The position numbers and the translations under genes were made by a program. Below, one piece after another: positions 12,346 to 21,353 of a stretch of 64,000 nucleotides of DNA. Below the pieces are notes generated by a model, which saw only the letters and a list, made by a program, of their open reading frames with translations, searched no databases and was not told the DNA's origin. The stretch is from positions 2,140,001-2,204,000 of the forward strand of contig JAKOON010000006.1 in NCBI GenBank assembly GCA_022577435.1, read 5' to 3'. This DNA comes from Embiotoca jacksoni (lineage: Eukaryota > Chordata > Actinopteri > Embiotocidae). Each line of letters starts with the position of its first letter. The stretch's first letter is position 1.

Positions 12346-13470
12346 ATGCAGCGATTAAAGATCATCTCTGGACACTTGTGTCCCGGCAGGTCCCCGGAGT
12401 CCAGGCGGGACTTACGACGGGCGGAATGCGGGTCCGCAGTGGGTGGCGGGTCTGAGGAGGACGTGGTTGTGGTTCACGGACGGAGGACCGCGATCGGAAA
12501 AGCAAAAAGAGGAGCTTTTAAGGTGGATGCGGTTTAACCGGGGTAAACCAGGTCTGTTCAGGTTTAACCCGCCAACTGGGACAAAGTTCAACAACAGAAA
12601 ACAGACGGAGCCGCAGGGGGAGAAAATTACACCGACTTTATGTTATGTTGCAACCGGAGTGAGCAAAGATTTAGTGGAATTTACTGCAGTTTCTTTTCTG
12701 TTTCACGTGACTTTTAGTCCAAAAACAACAATCACGGTCACTTTTAAAAAAATTTACAGTTTATATAAAATGCATATTAATTTTAATGGAAGCCCAGAGG
12801 CCCAAAACAACAACAACAACAAATTTGACAACAAGACAAAACATCTACATGTTTTTTTGCATCGTGCTTTGTTGGATTCAATTAGTGGTTCTCATAAGGA
12901 GCCGAAGCCAGTCCAGTAGTTTGGCTATGATAATTTGCACACAAAAAAAGCAATTAAAAGTGTAAAATTTGAAACTGAAACTTTGGATTCTGCAGGTTTA
13001 ACGTTATTTAAACGTCCTCCCCTTCAGGACACCACACCTGACGAGCTGCTGAGTACAGTGATGACAGCTGTGCTAACAGATGTTGGACTCTCGCCTGACC
13101 AGCTGGGGGACGTCTGCGTGGGTGAGACAAGCTTCGTTTTTCTAATGAACAAGTGTGTAGAGTGGTTTAATAACTCTCCTGGATGAAGAGTGTTGTAGTT
13201 CACAGTGTGACCTGATGGTGGCGGTGTGGTAGTTCACAGTGTGACCTGATGGTGTTGTTGCCTCTCTGATACACAAGTGGGTCTGTTTGTCTTGTTGTCA
13301 TGGTAACAGGATGCAGCAGCACCTGGTTACAGGTTCAGTGCAGAACAGCATTTTATTTGATGTTGGAGGGTTTTGATGATGACAGATCTGCAGAGGAAGA
13401 TGAACCCGATGATGATGAGTTAACGTATGAGATAATTTAACAACAGAACCAGATCATGAAGATGAAATAT

Positions 13471-13505
<35 letters not shown>

Positions 13506-13596
13506 ACACAATGAAGTACCAGTCATGTGACCCATTTCAGCTGGTCCGGGCTGCAGGTCCAGTTGAACCTCCTGTAACTCTGGTGTGTTCCTTTCA

Positions 13597-13651
<55 letters not shown>

Positions 13652-15073
13652 GGTAACGTGCTGCAGCCCGGAGCCGGAGCTCTCATGGCCAGAGTGGCTC
13701 AGTTCCTCAGGTGAGTGTGACATCACTGACTCACCCGCCGGTGGTCCGTCGCAGCTTCTTACCGCCCCGTCTCGGTTTCAGCGGCTTCCCAGAGGCGGTG
13801 CCCGTCTACACGGTGAACCGGCAGTGCTCCTCCGGCCTGCAGGCTCTCTTCAACGTCGCAGGTAACGCGGGACCGCTGCAGTTGAAACTAAGACCTACAC
13901 TGCGTTTTTACGATGATTATACAGTAAAAATGTGATCACTGATCGTTTATTTTATCTGGGAACTGCGCGCGTGAAAAACAGGCGTCGGGTCTATTTTATA
14001 AATGACGCGACGCGCACGCGAGACGACGTATCAGCGGGCGGTGAGGATGCTCTCATTCATTAACGTGGACCCCGAAATGAAATGACACCGGGCAGCCAGT
14101 GTGTTCGCGGCCTAACGGAGCGCCGACTCGCGCTCACCTGGATTTTTCTGTTCAGGAGCCATCAGGAACCGCTCCATCGACCTGGGCCTCGCCTGCGGGT
14201 CAGTCCACCCTCGCTCCCACATGACACCTGTTCCATCTGATGCGTGTTCCCTACAAAATAAAAGCGGTGTGTTTCCTGTGTTTCGCCGCAGCGTGGAGAG
14301 CATGTCGCTGAGATCCATCGGCGAGCCCGGAGACCTGAGCAGCAGGCTGATGCAGAACCACAAGGCCAGAGACTGTATCATCCCCATGGGGTCAGAAACG
14401 CACACGCACAGGCCTATTCTGATTCCGGTTCTGATCCTGGTTCTGATCTGCTGTGACTTCCTGTTCCTTCCTGCAGCATCACGTCGGAGAATGTGGCCGA
14501 GAAGTTCGGGGTCTCCAGAGAGAAGCAGGACTCCTTCGCCGTCAGCTCCCACCTCAAGTAGGTCCTCTTTATGTCCGTTCGCACGCTGAAACAGGAAGTG
14601 GACAGTTTTAGAACCCGGTTCTGTCCACACAGGGCGGCCCGGGCGCAGAGCTCCGGTCTTTTCTCCCAGGAGATCGTTCCTGTCACCACCCGGTCCGTGG
14701 ACGAGGACGGCAGCGATCGCGAGGTGACGGTGAGTCAGGACGACGGCGTCCGACCGGGAACGACTCTGACGGCACTCGGTAAACTGAGACCGGCCTTCAG
14801 ACCCGACGGCAGCACCACAGCAGGTCAGAGGTCCACCAGAACCACACCGGGAAGCTCCCGCCGCGGGGACTCACGCCCCCCTTCTGTGTCTCAGGTAACT
14901 CCAGCCAGGTGAGCGACGGCGCGGCGGCCGTGCTGATTGGTCGCCGGTCTGCGGTCCAGGCTCTGGGTCTGCCGGTCCTGGGTGTCCTGAGGGCCAGCGC
15001 CGTGGTGGGGGTCCCTCCTGACGTGATGGGGATCGGACCGGCGGTCGCCATCCCTGCAGCGCTGCAGCAGGCC

Positions 15074-15131
<58 letters not shown>

Positions 15132-16439
15132 CTTTGTGTTTCCACAGTTTACAACATTTTATAGAGAAACAGGCTGTCAGTTCTGTGCAGATGTTTCACG
15201 TTCTCCTCTGCAGATGTTCTGCTCGGTGTGTTCTGACTGAACGTGTTTCTCTTCTCAGGACTGACTATCGATGACATCGATGTGTTTGAGATCAACGAGG
15301 CATTCGCCAGTCAGGTGAGAAACACCTCATCACTAGTTCCACACGGTTTTGTGAGCAGCGGACCGGGCGTGTCTGTGATTTCACCGTTGGACCTGAAAGT
15401 GGAGCAGAGAAACATCAGATTTGGTGTCAAAATCTGGAAATGATCAACAGAGGCCCTTGAAATACTTCAGAAAGTCTACGGGGATGAAGCGATGAGCCTG
15501 CGAGATGTTCTGAGTGACGTTCAGGTTTCAAGAAGGGCGGAGCTTCACTGTCCAAGACCGAAGGAGAATCAGGTCAGGAGACACCAGGTGTGTTTTCTTT
15601 GACATTGTGTCGTGTCACCGTGAATTCGTCCCCCAGAGTCAGACTGTCAACACTGAGTTCTACTGGGACCTTCTGAGGAGTCTTGAGGTGAAACATTCAC
15701 TGCGAACCAGCTGAACTGCGGCGCCAGGCAGCGCTTTGAAGACGGGCGAGTCTCTTCTCCACAATACAATCGTAGCTCCGCCCCCTTTCTCACTGGATTC
15801 ATCTCCCTGCTTTCCTTCTTTCTGTTCAACATTGTCAAAATCTTTGGTGTTTCTCTGCTCAAGTTTCAAGGTGAGGAAAACTTAAAAAATAAAAACGTGT
15901 AACTCCTCGTGTGAGCACGTACGAGCAGCAGCCTCTGAACATATTGATCCTCCCTCGCGTCGTGTTGTTAAAATCCGACCTAGATCACTTCGCGTGGTTC
16001 TGAACAGGCGCGGCATCGTTGAGCTTCATTCCTGCTCGGACTCGTTTGTGTCGTAGTTTCTTTCTCTGCCGCTCGTCCCGGTTCCCGTGAAGTGAAACTG
16101 CGAACTGCTTCTTTCCCGCTCCCAGGCGGTGTACTGCGTGGAGAAGCTGGGCATCCCGCTGGAGAAGGTGAACCCGAACGGCGGCGCCATCGCTCTGGGC
16201 CACCCTCTGGGCTGCACCGGGGCTCGGCAGGTGGTGACGCTGCTCCACGAGCTCCGACGCCGAGGCAGGAGGTTGGTGTCCGCCCACGCTCTCACCGGAC
16301 GCTCGCCTCAAACCGGTTTCTCAGCAGCAGTGTGTGTTTTCTGCCCCGCTCCTTGTCTTGCAGGGCGTACGGCGTCGTGTCCATGTGCATCGGGACCGGG
16401 ATGGGAGCGGCGGCGGTCTTCGAGTACCCCGGACCGTAG
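12346..16439 (+). CDS. acaa1: Peroxisomal 3-ketoacyl-CoA thiolase (acetyl-CoA acyltransferase 1)
   Basis: Catalyses the last step of peroxisomal beta-oxidation, thiolytic cleavage of 3-ketoacyl-CoA to acetyl-CoA and a shortened acyl-CoA. Twelve exons join in frame: 12346-12522, 13028-13121, 13653-13710, 13782-13861, 14156-14198, 14292-14390, 14477-14557, 14633-14823, 14895-15074, 15259-15314, 16126-16271 and 16364-16439. The total is 1281 nt and 426 aa, close to the human length of 424. The N-terminus MQRLKIISGHL holds a PTS2 signal (R3-L4-x5-H10-L11), which decides the start. The nucleophile Cys is in NRQCSSG, the catalytic His in GGAIALGHPLGCTGARQ, and the second Cys in SMCIGTGMGAAAVFEYPG. 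All are intact. Two splice sites abut microsatellites (exon 3 acceptor and exon 9 donor). Confidence 0.95.
13195..13255. repeat. Short tandem duplication in acaa1 intron 2
   Basis: The string 'gtagttcacagtgtgacctg' and its flank occur twice with a period of about 35 bases. Confidence 0.8.
13474..13503. repeat. (CA)n microsatellite
   Basis: A CA run in acaa1 intron 2, about 100 bases before the GT run that abuts exon 3. Confidence 0.95.
13599..13650. repeat. (GT)n(GC)n microsatellite forming the acaa1 exon 3 acceptor region
   Basis: About 42 bases of GT repeat change to GC repeat directly in front of the AG (13651-13652) that opens exon 3. No normal polypyrimidine tract lies between the repeat and the AG. 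Confidence 0.9.
15075..15129. repeat. (GT)n microsatellite containing the acaa1 exon 9 donor
   Basis: Exon 9 must end at 15074 (GCC-G) to join GA-CTG in exon 10 and give AGLTIDD. The intron then starts directly with an uninterrupted GT run. Confidence 0.9.
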
Positions 16440-16682
16440 GAGACGACGGGTCATCCACAGCTCAGAGTCCACCTTCATGTTCAGGTGTCCAAACATTCAG
16501 ACTGCAGTTGATTACGTGCCTTTGATTTCACAATCAAACCATCCGATTCATCCGGACCTGTCCGGTGTCGCTGCGTTTTATTGGCTGCAGCCCGGAGGAG
16601 ACCGACCTGTCAGGTTTCTGTCAACCAACGTCAGTAACACCACGTTAATAAATATCTTTTAAAGTGATACTTGATGTCTGAA
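16440..16682 (+). other. acaa1: acaa1 3' UTR and ancestral downstream flank
   Basis: AATAAA at 16647-16652 lies about 210 bases after the stop. The block from about 16498 to 16680 recurs at 28003-28280, 53305-53570 and, truncated, at 61890-61955. The recurrences lie next to esf1 exon copies in the first two cases. At about 16683 the sequence switches to TRIM 3' flank. Confidence 0.75.
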
Positions 16683-17559
16683 TGAGTGTCAGAAAGCTTC
16701 AGTCACAACATCAACACGTCTGAGCAGGAAACACATTTTCTCTGCAGGTTGAAGGTTTTTCTGTTTTTTGATGAAGAGATTTTACAATCAAATGTAACAT
16801 AATGTGATGTAATAACTGCAGCAGTGAGAGGCAGGTACGAAACATCAACATGTTGGGGTGTTTATGGGCTACGTGCCATATTATTGATCAGTTAATGTAG
16901 GAAACAATCAGCAGATTAATCAATCATGAGTGTCAGTACACTGACAGACGATGTATGTGTTATTAAATTTGACCAATAAAGCAGATTCTGAAAATAATAT
17001 CTGTTTTCAGCCTCCACTGTTTGTAAAATGATCAATATTATAATGCTGAGATTGTGAAAAATCTTTTATTTTGAAACTTTTTAGCCTGATGTATTTCCAC
17101 TCTTTGTCCAGCAGAGGGCATCAGAACAGCAGCCATTAGGTAACAACATGAACACCTCAACTTCCTGTTTACATCCAGGAACAACATGAGAAGAGTCTGT
17201 GGTGGAGAGTAACTGAGTATATTTACTAAAGTACGATTTGGAGGTATTTGTAGTTTACTAGAGTATTTAAATGTTTAGGTACTGTCTCCTTCCACTCCAC
17301 CACATTTATCTGACAGGTTCAGTCACATTTCACATGAAGATTTGTCACAGTGGACGAAATAAGAAGTTGTTAAAATCCAACAATTTGTTAAATATTAAAC
17401 CAGCAGTTTGTTTGTTTTACCTCATTTTGTAAAACTGATCTGTGAGCTGCAATAAACTCAGTGAGATACAGGAAGGAGAAAGCAAACCCTGACAGACAGA
17501 GCTGCACCGGCACTCTTTAAAGGAGTAATCTGTCGGAATTAAAACCAAACAGATTTGTT
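16683..17559. other. Left edge of the TRIM array: 3' flank without a gene
   Basis: The sequence from 'gtgtcagaaagcttcag' onward matches the 3' UTR and spacer of the intact TRIM copies (compare 20770-21350 and 23680-23960). It includes the AATAAA-containing string at about 16973, but no TRIM coding sequence precedes it. It marks an unequal-recombination edge: the gene body is gone and its tail remains, fused to the acaa1 flank. Confidence 0.8.
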
Positions 17560-17975
17560 TTCAGAAGTGTTCCTGAGACCAGGCAGTGATTTCCACTAAA
17601 GAATTTTGTCTGTTTTTAATGCAGTGCTGCCTGAGGACCCGAAGATCACCACCATCCAATATTCAGCCTTGTCCCTTGTGTATAGATTTCTCCAGATTCT
17701 CTGAATCATTTGATTATATTATGAACTGTAGATAATGAAATCCACAAATTAATTGTAATTTTGACTGTTCAAACTTTTTGAGATTTGTTGGTGCCATCAA
17801 ATTATTAAGAAAGCATATATTTTTTCTAAAATAGAATTTCTCAGTTTCAACAGTTGATATGTTGTCTTTGGTCGATTTTCAATTAAATATGAGTTTACAT
17901 GATTTGTAAATCATCACATTTATTTTATTACATTTCACACACCATCCCAAATGTTTTTGGAAACAGTGTTGTCAC
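17560..17975. repeat. DNA-transposon-like relic before the truncated TRIM copy
   Basis: This holds the recurring block from 'cagaagtgttcctgag' to 'ggaaacagtgttgt' found upstream of each TRIM gene. It resembles a common interspersed repeat of fish genomes that ends in 'cccaactttttggaa'-like sequence. I cannot name the family. No transposase is present. Confidence 0.55.
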
Positions 17976-18488
17976 TTTAATAATGTCTGAACCTGAATGA
18001 GGAAACACACCCTGACAAACAGCAGCAGAGAGGTGGAGCCAAACTGGAAAAACTAGATTACAGGTCAAGTTAGAGTGAAAGATAAAGTTAGTCAGAGAGA
18101 CGGCAGAGCTGCAGTCGAGATGAATCTCTGTGTTTCTATTTGAAGATAAAGTAAACTTTATCTGTTCTTCCTCAACACCTGAGTCCAACACTGGTGAGTA
18201 CAGCTGATCAGATTTACTGTTTCAACAACCAGCATCAACACAAAACTTACAGCTTCAATCAAACAGGAAGTTCAACTCCTTTCATTTCGTACCGACTCCT
18301 CGTGTCACATTAACTCTGTGAAGTTCAGCTGTAGAACAGATGAAACAATAGAAGAATATTTGTCTTCATAACTCTTTTTAAAATGATGTTTTTCCCTCTT
18401 TGAATTTTGTCCTCAGACTGCAGACATGTCTGCTGCCAGCTGTCTTCTCTCTGAGGATCAGTTTTCTTTTTTGAAAACTTGGTTATAA
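17976..18488 (+). pseudogene. Truncated TRIM copy: promoter, UTR exon, intron and first 13 codons
   Basis: This contains the complete 5' end of an array gene: an IRF-like motif at 18073-18087, an exon 1 donor (exon end 18193), an acceptor (exon 2 starts 18417) and ATG at 18426. The frame matches the family for MSAASCLLSEDQF, then diverges into SFLKTWL and a TAA at 18486-18488. The divergence point near 18463 joins sequence resembling the upstream flank of the next copy, so this is a partial tandem duplication. Exon 1 could still splice to the acceptor at 18929 and serve as an alternative first exon for the intact gene; this is untested. Confidence 0.85.
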
Positions 18489-18928
18489 CTATATTGATGT
18501 CTGAACCTGAATGAGGAAACGCACCCTGACAAACAGTAGCAATATAAAGCGAGGCAACTTTGAAAGGACAAGGTTCAAGGTCAGATTAAAGTGAAAGATA
18601 AAGTTAGTCAGAGAGACGGCAGAGCTGCAGTCGAGACGAATCTGTATTTCTATCTGAAGATAAAATAAACTTCATCTGTTCTTCCTCAACACCTGAGTCC
18701 AACATTGGTGAGTACAGCTGATCAGATTTACTGTTTCAACAACCAGCATCAACACAAAACTTACAGCTTCAATCAAACAGGAAGTTCAACTCCTTTCATT
18801 TCGTAACGACTCCTCGTCACATTAACTCTGTGAAGTTCTGCTGTAGAACAGAAGAAACAACATAAGAATATTTGTCTTTCTAACTCTTTTTAAAATGATG
18901 TTTTTCCCTCTTTGACTTTTGTCCTCAG
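18489..18928 (+). promoter_or_regulatory. TRIM copy 1 promoter, UTR exon and 5' UTR intron
   Basis: An IRF-like string (aaagtgaaagataaag) lies at 18588-18603. Exon 1 ends at 18707 (attg|gtgagt). The intron is 18708-18928 and ends in gtcctcag, nine bases before the start codon. Confidence 0.7.
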
Positions 18929-18937
18929 ACTGCAGAC

Positions 18938-20581
18938 ATGTCTGCTGCCAGCTGTCTTCTCTCTGAGGATCAGTTTCTGTGCTCCATCTGTCTGGATGTG
19001 TTCACTGATCCAGTCAGCACACCATGTGGACACAACTTCTGCAAAAACTGCATCACTCAACACTGGACCGTTACCGGCAGGTGTCAGTGTCCCATGTGTA
19101 AAGAGAAGTTCAACACTGACCCTCAGCTGAGAGTCAACACATTCATCTCTGAGATAGTTGCTCAGTTCAGACATGAAGCTCAACAGAAAGCCAGCAGCAG
19201 CAGCTCAGAGCAACAAGCTGCCAAACCAGGAGAAGTTCCCTGTGACGTCTGCACTGGAACCAAACTGAAGGCCCTCAAGTCCTGCCTGGTGTGTCTGACC
19301 TCCTACTGTGAGACTCACCTGCAGCCTCATCTGACAACGTCCGGCATGAAAAGACATCAGCTGACGGAGCCTGTGGAGAACCTGGAAGGCAGGATGTGTA
19401 CGAAGCACCATAAACCTCTGGAGCTGTTCTGTCAGACTGACCAGACATGTGTCTGCATGCTCTGCTCTGTTTTAGACCACAAGACACACGAGTTGGTTCC
19501 TCTCAGAGAAGAATATGAAGGAAAGAAGGCAGAGCTGGGGAAGACAGAGGCTGAGATTCAGCAGATGATCCAGAAGAGACGACTGAAGATTGAGGAGCTC
19601 AAAGAGTCGGTGAAGACGAGTAAAGCTGCTGCAGACAGAGAGAAAGCAGAAGGTGTTGAGGTGTTCACTGCTCTGAAGGAGGCGGCTGAGAGAGGCCTGA
19701 ACGAGCTCATAGAGGAGATCCAAGAGAAGCAGGAAACAGTAGAGAAACAGGCTGAAGGTTTCATCACAGATCTGCAGCAGGAAATCTCTGAGCTGATGAA
19801 GAGGAGCTCTGAGGTGGAGCAGCTCTCACGCTCTGCAGACCACCTCCACCTCCTCCAAAGCTTCTCGTCCCTGACAGCTGCTCCACCCACCAAAGACCGG
19901 ACAGAGGTCAGCGTCCGTCCACCATCATATGAGGGGACTGTGGTGAGAGCTGTGGTTCAGCTGGAGGAGACGCTCAGGAAAAAGAAGAAGCTGCTGTTTG
20001 AGGCCGAGCTGAAGAGACTCCAGCAGTCTGCAGTGGACGTGACTCTGGATCCTGATACAGCACATCCTGAACTCATCCTGTCTGATGACGGGAAACAAGT
20101 ACATGACAGTGATGTGAGGAAGAATCTTCCAGACAACCCAGAGAGGTTTTCTAAAAGTGGTTGTGTTTTAGGGAAGCAAAGTTTCTCTGCAGGCAGATTT
20201 TACTTTGAGGTTCAGGTTAAAGGAAAGACGGAATGGGATTTAGGAGTGGTCAGAGAGTCGATCAACAGGAAGGGAGAGATCACACTTTCTCCTCAGAAAG
20301 GTTTCTGGACTATATGGTTGAGAAATGGAAATGAATACAAAGCTCTTGCTGGTCCTCCAGTCCGTCTGAGTCTTGGGTCTGGTCCTGAGAAGGTGGGGGT
20401 GTTTGTGGATTATGAGGAGGGTCTGGTCTCTTTTTATGATGTCGATGCTGCAGCTCTTCTCTACTCCTTTACTGGCTGCTCCTTCACTGACAAACTCCTC
20501 CCATACTTCAGTCCCTGTTTTAATGAGGGTGGTAAAAACTCTGCACCTCTGATCATCTCTCCTGTCAATCAAACTGCCTGA
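18938..20581 (+). CDS. TRIM copy 1, RING-B-box-coiled coil-PRY/SPRY (bloodthirsty-like)
   Basis: Predicted E3 ubiquitin ligase of the fish btr/TRIM39-TRIM21-like group, 547 aa in one coding exon. The RING is residues 15-54 (C15, C18, C30, H32, C35, C38, C51, C54). A B-box 1-like finger starts C102-x2-C105 and runs to H131. B-box 2 is C154-x2-H157 to H184. The coiled coil is about 189-310. PRY starts near 366 (DVTLDPDTAHP), and SPRY has FYFEVQVKG and VFVDYEEGLVSFYD. This copy has G47 in the RING and RING-tail type A (KEKFNTDPQLRVNT). Its SPRY patches are VHDSDV, KSGCVLG, EWDLGVV and ALAGPPV. All zinc ligands are present. AATAAA lies at 21063-21068. Substrate is unknown; the group assignment is from motif memory. 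Confidence 0.93.
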   Translation: MSAASCLLSEDQFLCSICLDVFTDPVSTPCGHNFCKNCITQHWTVTGRCQCPMCKEKFNTDPQLRVNTFISEIVAQFRHEAQQKASSSSSEQQAAKPGEVPCDVCTGTKLKALKSCLVCLTSYCETHLQPHLTTSGMKRHQLTEPVENLEGRMCTKHHKPLELFCQTDQTCVCMLCSVLDHKTHELVPLREEYEGKKAELGKTEAEIQQMIQKRRLKIEELKESVKTSKAAADREKAEGVEVFTALKEAAERGLNELIEEIQEKQETVEKQAEGFITDLQQEISELMKRSSEVEQLSRSADHLHLLQSFSSLTAAPPTKDRTEVSVRPPSYEGTVVRAVVQLEETLRKKKKLLFEAELKRLQQSAVDVTLDPDTAHPELILSDDGKQVHDSDVRKNLPDNPERFSKSGCVLGKQSFSAGRFYFEVQVKGKTEWDLGVVRESINRKGEITLSPQKGFWTIWLRNGNEYKALAGPPVRLSLGSGPEKVGVFVDYEEGLVSFYDVDAAALLYSFTGCSFTDKLLPYFSPCFNEGGKNSAPLIISPVNQTA

Positions 20582-21353
20582 TCTGTTTCATGATGAAGCG
20601 TCTCCATCAGTGAACGTACTTATTAAAAAGGTTCTCTGTGATCCGGTCTGTGGGACTGAGGCTGAGGGAAATGTGTCTCCTCTGATGTCCAGCATGTCCC
20701 CACTGTTTCCTGTCTGATGTGATGATGCAGCATTAAAAGTCATGATGTCCTGAGCTGGAATGTTTCTGTCAGAGTCAGAAAGCTTCAGAGTCACAACATC
20801 AACACGTCTGAGCAGGAAACACATTTTCTCTGCAGGTTGAAGGTTTTTCTGTTTTTTGATGAAGAGATTTTACAATCAAATGTAACATAATGTGATGTAA
20901 TAACTGCAGCAGTGAGAGGCAGGTACGAAACATCAACATGTTGGGGTGTTTATGGGCTACGTGTCATATTATTGATCAGTTAATGTAGGAAACAATCAGC
21001 AGATTAATCAATCATGAGTGTCAGTACACTGACAGACGATGTATGTGTTTTTAAATTTGACCAATAAAGCAGATTCTGAAAATAATATCTGCTTTCAGCC
21101 TCCACTGTTTTTATAAAGATCAATATTATAACGCTGCGATTGTGAAAAATGTTTTATTTTGAAACATTGTAGCCTGGTGTATTTCATGTCTGTGTCCAGC
21201 AGAGGGCATCAGAACAGCAGCCATTAGGTAACAACATAAACACCTCAACTTCCTGTTTACATCCAGGAACAACATGAGAAGAGTCTGTGGTGGAAAGTAA
21301 TTGAGTACATGTACTAAAGTACGATGTGGAGGTATTTGTAGTTTACTCGAGTA
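20582..21353 (+). other. TRIM copy 1 3' UTR and spacer
   Basis: The 3' UTR runs to the AATAAA at 21063-21068. The spacer then holds the dispersed-repeat motif 'gtggtggaaagtaattgag' (21286 onward), which the Rex1-like LINE interrupts at about 21354. No LTR-like insertion is present. Confidence 0.8.

Noticed and set aside
12346..12537. Reading through acaa1 exon 1 past 12522 as a single-exon product.
   Set aside because: A good donor (aag|gtggat) at 12522 and in-frame joining to DTTPDELL at 13028 give the family protein; the read-through tail (VDAV) has no support.
19558..19893. Antisense open frame of about 110 codons repeated in all nine TRIM genes (for example also 25450-25782 and 30234-30566).
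   Set aside because: It lies opposite the highly conserved coiled-coil exon. Its conservation follows from the sense strand, and it has no recognisable domain or promoter.
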